From the NCBI GenBank assembly GCA_023213395.1, contig CM041465.1, positions 191,401,741-191,465,740 on the forward strand: a stretch of DNA of 64,000 nucleotides, given 5' to 3'. The position numbers were made by a program, and so were the translations under genes. Below, one piece after another: positions 43,501 through 54,488 of the stretch. Numbering within the stretch: position 1 is the first letter of the stretch; each line of letters opens with the position of its first letter. A model generated the notes under the pieces. That model ran no database searches and was not told the DNA's origin. It was given only the letters and a program-made list of their open reading frames with translations. The DNA is from Cycas panzhihuaensis (taxonomy: Eukaryota > Cycadophyta).

Positions 43501-43862
43501 CTTTGATTATTTTGATTCTCTTAAATTCTATTTAAAGTGAATATTTTTCTTAAGTTGTGAGAATGCAACCTTGGTTTAATTATTTCAATCCTTTCTAATT
43601 CCATTTAAAGTCAATATTTTTTTAGGATGTGGGAACACAACAAAGGAAGAGCAACATTGCAAACATATCTCTATTTTTTATTTTTTACTCATGATAGGAA
43701 ATCTCAATTATTAGATCGTTATTATCATGATCCCCACAACATAGGGATAATATGGCTTAGTTAATACAATAGGTTAATGTTATTGGTTAAGAATAATAAA
43801 GTTAACAGTTAATGTTTATGTAGAATTAGAATGATAAAATAATAAGGAAGTGAGTTAAAGTT
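40600..43862. other. AT-rich intergenic sequence with a diverged duplication
   Basis: No coding frame found. Holds the duplication listed at 41996-42572, a short GT repeat near 43206-43222 and otherwise low-complexity AT-rich DNA, up to the LINE target duplication at 43863. Confidence 0.5.
41996..42572. repeat. Diverged tandem duplication, about 230-bp units
   Basis: 41996-42222 and 42330-42572 share long stretches such as 'aaggcatttcttatatacat' and 'atgattagttagtttgg', with several substitutions and a small insertion in the second. The sequence between them (42226-42320) has a diverged relative at about 50150-50240, just beyond the LINE. Confidence 0.8.
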
Positions 43863-43880
43863 AATAGAATCAATAGGTTG
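43863..43880. repeat. LINE target site duplication, left
   Basis: aatagaatcaataggttg, identical to 50064-50081. Confidence 0.93.
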
Positions 43881-44196
43881 GGTTGTCCCCCCAGTCAAGT
43901 AGGGACGGAGGCAAGGCAAACTCAGGAAAGGATTTCCGGGCATCTTAGGAGGGTCTTTGGATATACTAGTTCCTAGATCTGTGTCGACAGGGGGAGCATT
44001 TTGTTGCTTGGGGATGGAAGCAACTTAGTGAAGGGGATGAACGGCTCCCTTCCAGACCAGATGAAGAAAGAAGAGGAGGTAAACAAACCAGTGAGAAGGG
44101 TAGAGGCTGAGGCTGTTATTGTTGAATCTAGGACCATGGTAAATCCCTGCCACCCTTGCATGGGGTTTATTTTTTGTACTATACAATAGATTAAGT

Positions 44197-45640
44197 ATGG
44201 ATAAAGACCTGACACTTCAAAACCAGAACCAGAACCCCAATCCTTCACTGGGGAGATCTTACTGTGATGTGCTGAGAGCAAATGAGGAAGAAACATATGA
44301 TTTAACACCTGTGATACAGGATAATAAGGTTAGATTAAAAATTCCACAGGCCTTAGTAGAGAAAACTGAGAAATATTAGGAGAACTGCCTTGTCGGCAGA
44401 TTCTTTGGACCCAGGCTGGGGTTGGAAACCATCAGGAGCTAGATAAGGATCAAATGGAAAACGGTATGTAATGTGGAAGTAATAGCTATGCCAAAGGGCT
44501 ACGTTTTATTTAAATTTCTATCCTACGAGGATATGACCAATATTCTCCTAAGGGCCCCATGGATTCTTGGTAGAAAGGCCTTATCCCTTGAAAAATGGCA
44601 TAGGGATTTTAATCCTTCCATTCCCAAAATCAGGCAAGCACCCATATGGATCCAATTGCTGAGTCTCCCCTTACTCCACTGGATCCCCGAAGTGCTAAAA
44701 GGAATCGCAAAAGTTGTGGGACCTCTTCTAGTAGCAAACTCGGTGACTAAGAATAGAAGCAGACTTATAAATGTCAGATTCTGCGCCCTGGTCAGGATCG
44801 ACAAACCTCTTTTGGATGATCTATGGATTGATATGGAGGATGGGAGTTGGGCACAACCATTGGTTTACGAAATGGAGCATTTCATATGCTCTCTATATAG
44901 AAATCTAGGCAACCTACCCCAGAAATGTCTAGGTGTGAAGATCTCAATGGGTGGGAAGCAAGAGGACTCCATAGAGTCAAAACCCCAAGAGGCGACAGAC
45001 TCTATAGAGATAAGGATGAAAGGGTAAACATAAGAGATTCAACGAAATATTGAGGCACCTGAAGCTACAAAGGACTGAGCTGGGTACCCTCCAGAACCGC
45101 ATAACATCCCACCCTTAAATCTTGGATTTGATCCCAATGAGGAGGACACTCTCTTAGAGGAAGGGGAGTAGGTAGCTCAGGACTCATAGGCTTCAGCGCG
45201 CTCGGAAGGGGATGGCAGCCTAGGGGCTCTCACTTCAGTTGGGCCAGGAACCTCGGCCCAATACACCTTATCACACATGGTCGACCCCCAGAAGAAGAAA
45301 CGTGAAGTGGGCACTGACATGGGGGTGGATATGCCTCCCCTGAATAAGGAGGACTCTCTCTCAGATGTTGGAGTACAGGTAGCTCAAGAATCAGAGGCCC
45401 CGGTGCGGCTGGATGGGGATGAAGGCCTTGGGGTGCCCACTTAAGTGGGGCTAAGGACGTCGACCCAATACACCTTAGCACATTCGGTTGCGACCAAAAA
45501 GAAGCCATCGGATGTAGGAGCTGAGAAGAGGGTGGGCAGGCCCCCCCCTAAAACTGCTCAGAGAAAGAGAGGTGGCTGCCCAAGTGGATCAAGGCAACCT
45601 GAAAACCCTAAACGATGCCTTCCTTGAAAGGCCCATTCTC
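44197..45640 (+). pseudogene. LINE ORF1 (DUF4283-like RNA-binding protein)
   Basis: ATG at 44197 opens MDKDLTLQNQNQ, then SYCDVLRANEEETYDLTP and LKIPQALVEKTEKY, stop, ENCLVGRFFGP. A shift follows, then from 44473 MPKGYVLFKF, LLRAPWILGRKALSLEKWH, PIWIQLLSLPLLHW and IAKVVGPLLVANS. These blocks are the hallmark of the DUF4283 domain found in plant LINE ORF1 products. The zinc knuckle normally after L-P-x-K-C is not recognisable beyond LPQKC. A variable acidic/proline-rich tail with repeated 'gaggactctctcttaga'-like text reaches about 45640. Confidence 0.88.
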
Positions 45641-45690
45641 ATATCTAGAACAAAAGGTAGAGACCCACCGAAAGGTGAAACCGTTGAAGT

Positions 45691-46340
45691 ATGGAAGCAA
45701 AGAAGAAAAAGATGAAAATTATATCGTGGAATGTTAGGGGACTGAACGCCCCCTCGAAATAAAGAATTATCAAGGATATGAGGGACATATACCACCCAGA
45801 TTTAATGTTTTTACAGGAGACAAAGCTAAGCAAGGAGAATGGTCTAAGGATAAAAAAATAAAATCTGGAGGAAAGCAGGGGGCATAGAAGTTTACTATGC
45901 TCAAGGAGTTGGGGGTTTAATGGTGTTATGGGATCTAAATGTTTGGTTCGAAGAAATTTATTTAGCTAAGGAATCATTTGTTTCTTTGTGGCTAACTAAC
46001 AAAAGCAACAATCTAAGATGGCTAGCCACTAATATCTATGCCCCAAACCTTCAAGATGCTAGGAAGAGGATATGGGACAGAATATTGGAAGTCCACAGGG
46101 ATTGCAGAGCCCCATGGCTTTTGGTAGGGGACTTCAATACGGCATTGTGCCCAGGGGATAAAAGAGGGGGTACAGTAGGTTGGACTAGTAGTATGAGCAA
46201 GTTTGGAGGCTTCCTGCAACAGGGGGGTTTGGAGGACGTCAAGCTTAGGGGTGCTTCATACACCTGGTCCAATAAGCGTTTGCAGGATTGTCTAATACAA
46301 ATCAGACTGGATAGGGTGTTGGTCAACTATGATTGACTGG
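45691..46340 (+). pseudogene. LINE ORF2 endonuclease domain
   Basis: From 45691 the frame reads ...MKIISWNVRGLNAPSK, stop, then PDLMFLQETKLSKENG, the N-terminus of APE-like endonuclease (catalytic Asn in SWNVRG, Glu in Q-E-T-K). After a frameshift, frame 45920-46336 gives LATNIYAPNLQDARK, LLVGDFNTALCPGDK, ASYTWSNKR and IRLDRVLVN, covering the G-D-F-N and L-D-R motifs. The final S-D-H motif appears at about 46389 (RISSDHSPLLFQF). Confidence 0.92.
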
Positions 46341-46889
46341 GGTGTTTTAAGGACTTCACCCTAGAGGTTCTACTGAGGATTAGTTCAGATCATTCCCCTC
46401 TCCTGTTTCAATTCTCAAATCTGGGAAAATACATTGGATCTCCTTTCAGGTTCGAAATGATGTGGCTTCGACACCCTGATATCTGAAACAAGATTGAGGA
46501 ATGGTGGGGTGTTCAAATACGTGGCCATGCCATGTATAGATTTTTGAAGAAATTAGACTGGGTAAAAAGGCAAGTGAAAGTATGGAATAAGGAAGTCTTG
46601 CGAAACATCCATGAACTCAAGGACAAAACCATCTACGATCTGAAAGAAACATAGGATAGGATACAGTGAGAGGGCAGATCCCTAGATCTAGATAAGACAG
46701 AGAAGGAATTAGTTGAAAACTTATAGGAGATTCTCACCAAAGAGGAAATCCACTGGAGACAAAAATCCAGGGCATTATGGTTGGTTGAAGGTGATAAAAA
46801 CACTAAATTTGTCTATATGACCACAACTAAGCATAGAGCGAGCAACAGAATAACTAACCTTCAAAGGGAAGACGGCTCAGTAGTGAGCT

Positions 46890-48130
46890 CTACATAAGAC
46901 ATGAAGGAATTGGCTAGAGATTATTTCAAGGATCTATATACTAAACCGCAGGATGGTGATAAGGATAGAAGGAAGGATTTCCTAAGAAACATTCCCAGTT
47001 TGGTGAACGAATCCCAAAATACATGGTTGACAGCTCCTTTTACTCAGGATGAGGTTAGACTAACTCTCTTTGGTATGAAGAGAGGCAAAGCTCCGGGCCC
47101 TGATGGATTTCCTCCAAGGTTCTTTCAAGAATTTTGGGATATCATAAAGGGCGACCTTATGGAGGCTCTACAAGAATTCTATGTATATCATAAGGTTCTA
47201 CAAGAATGGCAGGCTACATTCCTTGTCCTTATCCCTAAAAAAGAAGGGGTGAAGAGAATGGAGAAGTGCCATCCCATTAGTCTCTATAATGTTAAATATA
47301 AGATTATAACTAAGGTTATGGCCAATAGATTAAAGAAAATCATGCCAAATATTATCTCTCAGAATCAGGATGGTTTCCTTCAAGGAAGACAGATCTATGA
47401 CAGCTTCATAGTGGTCCATGAAATAATTCATTCGGTTAGGGAAATGAAGGAGCCCGCGATGCTCATTAAGATTGACCTCACAAAGGCCTTTGATAGGGTC
47501 TCCTAGGAGTGCCTTTTAGATTATCTAGAGGCATTTAGCTTTAGGGATTTATGGCAGACTTGGATCAAGCTCTGCATAGGTAAACCGCAATTCTTAATCA
47601 TTATCAACGGCTCCTCTTCCAGATTTTTCCTAGGCTTTAGGGGATTGAGACAAGGTGATCCTCTTTCTCCCTTTCTCTATATAATTATGGCTGAAATATT
47701 GGGTAGAGCTATAGAGGCAGCTAGAAGATAAGGGATTATCAAAGGTATAAACCAACATCGCAGGTGGACAATGTGGTCCACCACCAATTCGTTGATGATA
47801 ATATCTTCTTAGGGAAGGCAACCATTAAAGAGGTATCTAAATTTAAGGAGATCTTGGGATATTTTGAGAGGGCTACGAATTAGAAGACCAACTTGAACAA
47901 AAGTAATGTCTACTTCATAAATACCCTGGGGGGCACCCAAAGTAGGATCAGCAGGATTTTAGGGATGGGTATTAAGAAGCTCCCCATAACTTACCTTGGT
48001 ATGCCTCTCTTCAAAGGTAAGATGACTATGGAAATGTGGAGCCCCCTCATCGACAGGATGTAAAGGAAGTTGGCTGGTTGGAAAGGTACTCTTTTAAGTC
48101 TAGCGGGGAAGCTCTAACTAGTCGCTTCTA
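46890..48130 (+). pseudogene. LINE ORF2 reverse transcriptase
   Basis: Frame 46901-47506 carries KRGKAPGPDGFPPRFFQEFW, then LVLIPKKEG, HPISLYNVKYKIITKVMANR, ISQNQDGFLQGRQIYDS and MLIKIDLTKAFDRVS with the motif A Asp. After a TAG at 47504-47506 comes GLRQGDPLSPFLYIIM (motif B). At about 47785 HQFVDDNIFLGK (motif C, F-x-D-D) is in another frame. LPITYLGMPLFKGKMT follows. Catalytic residues are present; stops and shifts inactivate it. Confidence 0.94.
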
Positions 48131-48779
48131 CGCTTAAGAGTATCCCAGTATACTGGATGACCATTTTCAGAATGCCGTCTGGAATCTCGGCTACTATAGA
48201 AACCATCCAAAAGAGATTTCTTTGGTTCGGGGCAGAGGACAAAGACAGGATACACCTGGTGAGCTAGAATAAAGTCTGTACTCTGAAATGGGTTGGAGGC
48301 CTAAATCTCAGAAGGATTCCATCTTTCAATGCTGCTCTCGGGGCCAAGCTGGGTTGGCATCTAGTCAAAGGGGGAGAGAGACTGTGGGAGAGGAATCTCA
48401 CATGGAAATTTCTTCAAGGTGGTTATCTCATCAAAAACCCTACTCCTTCGATAGGCTCAACCATTTGGAGGAGCATCCTTAAAGCATGGAAAGCTATAAG
48501 AGAAGGCCTAAAATGGAGATTAGGAGATGGTAGCTCCATTAAGTTCTGGGAGGACGTGTGGTGTTGTGATAAGGCCTTAAAGCAATATCTTGATCTAGCA
48601 CATATCCAAGACCCATATGTTAGGTTATATGGATCCCACGTAAAGGACTATTGGACTAGGATAGGAAGAGATAGAAGTTGAAAAAACTTTGAGGAATTCC
48701 AGGGGGAGCAGCCACTTCAAGAAGGTCTTTACAAAATCAAAAGGATTCTAGGTAAAAGCTATATCCCTAGGACATCATC

Positions 48780-49100
48780 CCGAGACTCAGTTGTGTGGCC
48801 CTTAAGGCCTTATGGGGAGTATACTACTAAACAGGGTTATCACTTTTTATGCCTAGTGAGAGGAGACCAGAGGAATGAAATACTAGAAGGTGTTTGGAAG
48901 CTCTCACTTATCCCCAAGATCGTAACTTTTTGGTTGATCTGTTTAAGGAACAAAATTCTTACTGTGGATAACCTCAAAAAGAGAGGTTTCCACCTGCCTA
49001 ACATGTGTATTCTATGTTGTAAAGAGGAAGAATCCATGGACCATATCTTACTTGGGTGTCCATACTCAAGAGAGGTATAGGGGCTGCTATTGGGCAAACT
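48780..49100 (+). pseudogene. LINE ORF2 zinc-binding zf-RVT region
   Basis: TTKQGYHFLCLVRGDQR, then VWKLSLIPKIVTFWLICLRN, then NMCILCCKEEESMDHILLGC: the conserved W-K-x-x-x-x-P-K and C-x-x-C-x-x-x-x-E-S-x-x-H-x-x-x-x-C of the zf-RVT domain between RT and RNase H in plant LINEs. The next expected W is a TAG at 49078-49080. Confidence 0.9.
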
Positions 49101-49263
49101 AGAGGTGTGCTGGATCTTTTCCGAAAAGGTTGCTGATCAATGGCCTGCCTGGAAAAGCCTGTTCAAAAGTAAAGTCTTAAGTTGTATTTGGAAGAGTGCA
49201 TTCCCGATACTGCTGTGGAATATTTAGAAGGAAAGAAATAGAAAAAATTTCTAGGGGAAATAG

Positions 49264-49908
49264 ATGGACCAGTATGCTACCTTCAAAAAAATTTGTATGG
49301 ACATTAGGGAGAATGTTAGAAACATTAAGGAGAAACACACCACCTTGACAGAGAATAAGATCCTGCTAAAGTGGGGCATAGAGCTAGTATATGAGGCTGT
49401 AAAGGTTAGATGTAGCAGTTGGCTATCTCCTGAGGAGTCCTGGCTAAAACTCAATTTTGACGGAGCTTCAAAAGGGAACCTCAGAGAAGGTGGGGGAGGG
49501 GGCATTTGCAGAGATAACCTTGGAAACCCTATTTAGGCCTTCGTGGATTATTATGCTCACCAAATGAACCACTTTGCAGAAATGTATGCTATGTTCAAAG
49601 CTATTGATTTATCCCTTGAAGAAGGTACTAGGCAATTGGTAATCGAGGGAGATTCAGAGACGATCAGTAATTTGCTGAAAGGCTCAGCCCTCCTGGACTG
49701 GAGATTTTAGTCCATGATCAGTGATGTGAAGGAGAGTCTTAAGGGTCTAGAAGAAGTCTGTATAAGGCACACGCTGAGAGAAGGAAACAAAGCGGCTGAC
49801 TTTTTGGCAAATTGGGGGGTTAGGCAAAAGGAAGACACCATGTGGAGGTTTGACTTTCCAGAGGATCTTATGGTTCTAGTTGAGAAGGATAGGGTCCAAG
49901 ATAGCTAG
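49264..49908 (+). pseudogene. LINE ORF2 RNase H domain
   Basis: LKLNFDGASKGNLREGGGGG gives the first catalytic Asp. After a TAG at 49534-49536, FAEMYAMFKAIDLSLEEG gives the Glu, LVIEGDSETISNLL the second Asp, and HTLREGNKAADFLANWG the final Asp. The four-residue D-E-D-D set of an RVT_3-type RNase H is present. A TAG at 49708-49710 interrupts it. ORF2 ends near 49908. Confidence 0.92.
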
Positions 49909-50063
49909 CCATGGGGCTTGTCCTGGCGATGTAGTTCCTATGCCTAGACCGTGGGGATGTCACGATCATCTTTGACTGAGAAGCCTAAAGATTATTGATG
50001 TACTAGGTTATGGGATCCTGTTTCAAACCCACTTATAATTCAATTTTACCTTATAAAAAAAAA

Positions 50064-50081
50064 AATAGAATCAATAGGTTG
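50064..50081. repeat. LINE target site duplication, right
   Basis: aatagaatcaataggttg directly after the A-run; identical to 43863-43880. The first one or two A bases could belong to the tail. Confidence 0.93.
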
Positions 50082-50924
50082 AAATTAATTAATGATTAAC
50101 ATGAATTGTGAGCAATTAGCTTATGAAATGGTTCAAAAGGTTTGTATAACATATATCATATGCATAAGTTATTACTAAAAGACTATTTACATGTCATGAA
50201 AAAGTAAACAAAAGCTTGAAAATAACTTTGGCCCCTTTTCCTTTAAAAGTTTAAGTCACATGGATGCCACTTAAATGGCTATGGATTGATGTATTAAGGG
50301 GTTTTACAGACTCCAAATGAAATTGTAATATAATTTAATAAAATCAAAAGTTTATTTAAAAAAAAAACATACCACCAAAATTGATTTTAACTCATGTTAA
50401 TGATGATACTAAAAAAATTGATGACTATATGGTTTTTTAGTGGATCGAGCTTTAACTAGGTTAATCAAACACATATTTGGAATAAAAATAATACGACATC
50501 CCTAAAACTCAAAAAAGAAAAAAAGATTAAAACATTGGAAAGTGGAAAAATCTCTAATATTAGCATTGCCAGTCAATGTAAGTTACATGAGTTACTTAGA
50601 TCAAAAAGAAACTTTGCAATCTTTCGATAGCCTTTCCATGAGAAAATAAGATATAAATAGGGTCATGTAGAGATGCCAAGGAATCCACATAAGTTGAGAT
50701 CGTATAAGGAGTCACCATAGAAATTAAAAAATCATTAAGAGGGCTAATGATGTCCTATATGAGCTAAAAGAGAAATTATCATAGAACAAGAGAGGGTTGA
50801 CAAAATGCCCAAAAAAGGGAGAGGGCGGGGGGGGGGGGCAATGAAAAAAAGACTTTCAAATGTCATTTAAAAGTAAGGAGGATGCCCAATTATATATAAT
50901 AAGATTAATTCCAAGATGCCCTTC
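50082..50924. other. Unassigned AT-rich sequence after the LINE
   Basis: 50150-50240 resembles 42226-42320 (see duplication there). A G12 run at 50827-50838 follows a purine-rich stretch. No coding frame. Confidence 0.45.
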
Positions 50925-51256
50925 TATTAGGTTTAATGTTCATTACTCTATATTAATATGTATACAAAGGACCTTAGGAACATGCAACCCACCACCAGTT
51001 GTCTACAAGTTATCATTTGGTTAATGTATATTTATTTATTTTTGGTTTATTATTATTTTATGTTTTTGAATTGTGTCAATTGAAAATATAAGAGGTCCTC
51101 AACCGACACAATTCAAAAACATAAAATAATAATAAACCAAATAAAATAAACATACCTGAACCAAATGATGGCTTGTGGACAGGTGGTGGTGACCCGCATA
51201 TTCCTAAGATCCTTTGTGCACATATTAATATAGGGTAATAAATATTAAACTTAACA
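50925..51256. repeat. Head-to-head inverted LTR pair
   Basis: Arm 1 (50925-51082) is the reverse complement of arm 2 (51100-51256) with scattered mismatches, separated by 17 bases. Outer ends are TATTAGGTTTAATG and CATTAAAC-like ...TTAACA. Arm 2 matches the LTR end at 54328-54488 in direct orientation. Confidence 0.88.
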
Positions 51257-51676
51257 TTCTCCCCCATAATGTTCATTATGTGAAACTCTAAGTTTTTCTT
51301 TGAATTTGTGGGACTTATACTTTAAAAATACTTTAGGAAAGAGATTTGTTGCTTGTTCTTTTGCTTTGAAGTAGACCAATTCCATGTCAAGATCTCTTAT
51401 TGATGCGTTTGTAATAATAGTCTCTTTAAGAATATAAGGCTCATATGGTTTCCAAACTTGATTTGAATGAGTAGGTCTGGCCTCATTAGGATCTTTATCT
51501 TCTTTGTCTTTTACCTTGGAGTGATCATCAACTTTGTTGGAGACATCAATAGTACATACAACATTATTAAATACATCATTATTATCATGCTCTAATATCT
51601 GTCCCACATATAAAACATCATCAACATATTTAGTTTCTTCTAGTTTTGTAGTGGCTCCCCAATAAACCAATTCCAA
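51251..51676 (-). pseudogene. LTR-F residual Pol C-terminus fused to an acidic frame
   Basis: A 141-codon minus frame. Its C-terminal ~45 residues (MELVYFKAKEQATNLF, KFKEKL) resemble the end of copia RNase H (normally KEQ-V-A-D-L-F-T-K). The upstream ~95 residues are acidic, with DNNDVFNNVV and KVKDKEDKDPNEA, and are not RT or RNase H. The frame ends HYGGEC and a TAA, whose last bases lie in the LTR, so the stop is formed by the LTR start. The upstream origin is unknown. Confidence 0.6.
51257..51267 (-). other. LTR-F polypurine tract
   Basis: ttctcccccat on plus: ATGGGGGAGAA on minus, directly before the 3' LTR. Confidence 0.8.
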
Positions 51677-51679
51677 AAT

Positions 51680-54165
51680 ATCCTATGCATTCGTTGATGT
51701 GGTTATCTCACTTATGCTAGAGAATGTGTGGTCATCTAATGCACAAAACATTAGAGCTAAGGCTTCATTGTCTTTTTTCACATTTTCTTTAAAGTTTTGT
51801 TCATCTTCATTGTAACCATCATTTACAAATTTCCAAAGATTATTAACAATCAAATATGATTTTATTAAATTTCTCTAAAATTAAAAGTTTGATCCATCAA
51901 ATATAGGTATACTTATGTCACCATGATTTATTGCCATTATAAACACTTTAATATATAATCCAAAGGAAATATGTGGTCTTATTAATTTAGTAAGATTCCT
52001 TTTAACATCAAATGAAAGGCAAAAAAAAACTTGAAATTGAAATGTAATAACCTCCTTTCAAATAAAATAAATATGGGACAAATAAACTTTCAAATTGATA
52101 CCAGTAGGATTCCTTCTTAACAAATAAAAGAAAGTAACTTGATAATAAAATAAAATATATCTCTTAAATAAAATCAATGTAAGATGTATACATCTTTTTA
52201 AAATGAAATAAATATAAAACCGATAATCTTTCCAAAATAATACAAATAAGCCTTTAAATAGTATGAAATGAAAGAAAAATGAAAGCCTTTGAATGAGCTT
52301 ATAGGCATGTAATAAGATACACCCTAAGTAAACTTTTAGATGCAATAAGTAAACCTTTGTTGATCTCTATGAAAAAAAAACTTTAATAAAATGATAAAAT
52401 GATCAATAAATGATGGGTAAAGTAAGCCTAATATAAGTTTCAATACAAAGATGAACAAATTTAAAAATAAATGAGCAACAAATGCACTTTATATGAGCCT
52501 TTTCAAGATGCAAAAGATACCCTTGAATACATTTTGAAATATGCCTTAAAGACAAAGCAAGCTGATCCTTAAATAAGTAAAATAGGCTTAATACGAGCTT
52601 TAACATAAAATGAATGAGTTATAAACTAAAATAACTACTTTAAAATAGAGTTATTCAAGGTTTAGAAAGTACCAATTTGTGAGATTAATGTCAAAAGTTC
52701 TTCTTTTCTTTCAAGAGGCCAAAAATGACAAAAAAACTATAAAAAATAGGTGTGAACCTCTAAAAACAAGTGAAAATAGTCCAAGATGGATTATCAACTC
52801 AATAACATATAAATATGCTTGAATGAAGTAATAAAATAGCTCTAAAATGTTGAAAAATACTTAAACTTAGGCCAAATAGAAGGGCTAACTTTAGCAGCCT
52901 TAAGCTCCTACAAGACAACTTCAAAACATAATAAAAGTAGCTTAAGTATGTAGATAATCAAATTATCTTTCCAACGTATCTAGTAGTTCAAAAAATGGAC
53001 TTTTCAATCAAAAGTTATAATCAAAACGATGAGAAGACCTCTTTGAGGCAAAAACTAATTTTTTTTGTTTTTGGGGGGAGGGGCGGGGGGCAAGAGGGTT
53101 AAGCCCCTTTCAAAAGAGCCTCTGGTTACCTGAATGATGAATAGAACCATGTGTTGGGTTGCACAAGGGGCTGGTGGACTCCAAAGAGCTATGTAAAATA
53201 GTTAGTTTCCTTTATATTAAAAAAATATTAATAATTAGTTGATTTTATCAAGAAAAAAGGCCCTTCTTAATGTTAAAATGAAGGTCATATGGCTTGAACT
53301 AGTGACTAAGGACTAATGAATAGAGGGTCAAATTTCAAAATTTATGAAATGAGATTAAATTAAACCTTATTGAGGTTTAAAATCAAATGAAAAATGAAAA
53401 AATGATGGGCAAATTTCGACGATGCAAAGACGAAGAAAATGAATACGAATTGATTGAGGGGACCTATGGATGAGATCAAAGGGCCTGAGTAGATCCAGAC
53501 TAGCCTACAGAAGCTAGAGAGCAACTCAAAATGAGGAGAAATGATAGGAAATGGCTACACGGGTCGTGGGAGGTTGATAGATTACGTGGACATCGTACAA
53601 CTCAGAGAGGACCTAAAAATAATTAGTGATAGCTCTATCCATACCTTATTAGGCATGCTACCCTACTCCAGTAGGATCTAATATGAAATAAAAGCAAAAT
53701 AAGTAGTTTACAAGAGGTGTACTAGGGGTTTTACTGGCCAAAAAGAGTGACTAGGCTTTTGGCAGGGAGATCTCTGTGCAGAAGCAACGGTTTCTCGAAC
53801 TGTTAGTTATGTTGCAAAGCTAACTCATAGAGGATTCCAATGAGTAGTAACTTGATATGGTTTCATTTGCTGTGGAGAGAGCATCAGCCTGCAAAAGTCT
53901 AGGTAAGGAGAGAAACCTAAAAATTAATAAAAAAGGATTTAAAAACTTATTAAATATTAGACAAAATATAGATACAAAAGTTCCAAATGAATGCTAGGCT
54001 ATGTATGCTAGCTATAGTAAAAAAAATGTGGAGAATATTGATTAAAATGGAGCATACAAATCAAAGTAATCAAATATTTAACAAAAACTATATAAGAACT
54101 ATTGACAAAATTTTATAAGCTAAGGAAATATTCAACAAAAAACTTGTCGTGCATGATATACACTT
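51680..54165 (-). other. LTR-F non-coding interior
   Basis: AT-rich, with frequent aaataaa/aatgaa-type words at 52020-52640 and G-rich tracts near 53076-53090. No domain found on either strand. Confidence 0.5.
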
Positions 54166-54177
54166 GCTCTGATACCA
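54166..54177 (-). other. LTR-F primer-binding site
   Basis: Plus gctctgatacca; minus TGGTATCAGAGC, an exact match to the initiator tRNA-Met type site. Confidence 0.9.
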
Positions 54178-54488
54178 AATAAGAGACATTGAGGATAGAG
54201 CGAAGCAGGAAATTATCTAACCCATATTGAAAATCATTAACAAATTTTAAATTTTTGGTGGTGTTGATTAAACACCTGGGTACAATGGCCATAATATTTA
54301 TAGTTTGGGAGGCGGCTGAGAGCTTGCCTCAATTAACCCAATTCAGAAACATAAAATAATAATAAACCAAAAATAAAATAAACATACTTGAACCAAATGA
54401 CAGCCTGTGCATGGCTGGTGGTGGTCAACATGCTCCCAAGTTCCTTTGTGCATATATTAATATAGGGTAATGAACATTAAACCTAACA
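54178..54488 (-). repeat. LTR-F 5' LTR
   Basis: From the primer-binding site to ...ttaaacctaaca. Its last 160 bases pair with 51100-51256. Confidence 0.75.

Larger units (their letters stand above)
43881..50063 (+). mobile_element. Full-length plant LINE with RNase H
   Basis: 6.2 kb bounded by an 18-bp perfect target duplication and a 3' A-rich tail (about 50055-50065). ORF1 has a DUF4283-like domain. ORF2 has an APE-type endonuclease, RT, a zinc-binding zf-RVT region and an RNase H domain. This is the plan of plant L1-type LINEs. Target-primed reverse transcription explains the long duplication and tail. Many stops make it inactive. Confidence 0.95.
51100..54488 (-). mobile_element. LTR-F: mostly non-coding minus-strand LTR element, copia-type 3' end
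   Basis: 5' LTR at 54178-54488 (minus start TGTTAGGTTTAATG), primer-binding site at 54166-54177, polypurine tract at 51257-51267 and a 3' LTR of which only the last ~157 bases (51100-51256) remain. The only recognisable coding sequence is the end of a copia RNase H at 51251-51400. The 52000-54100 interior is AT-rich with no pol. It looks like a deletion derivative or non-autonomous element. Confidence 0.75.
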
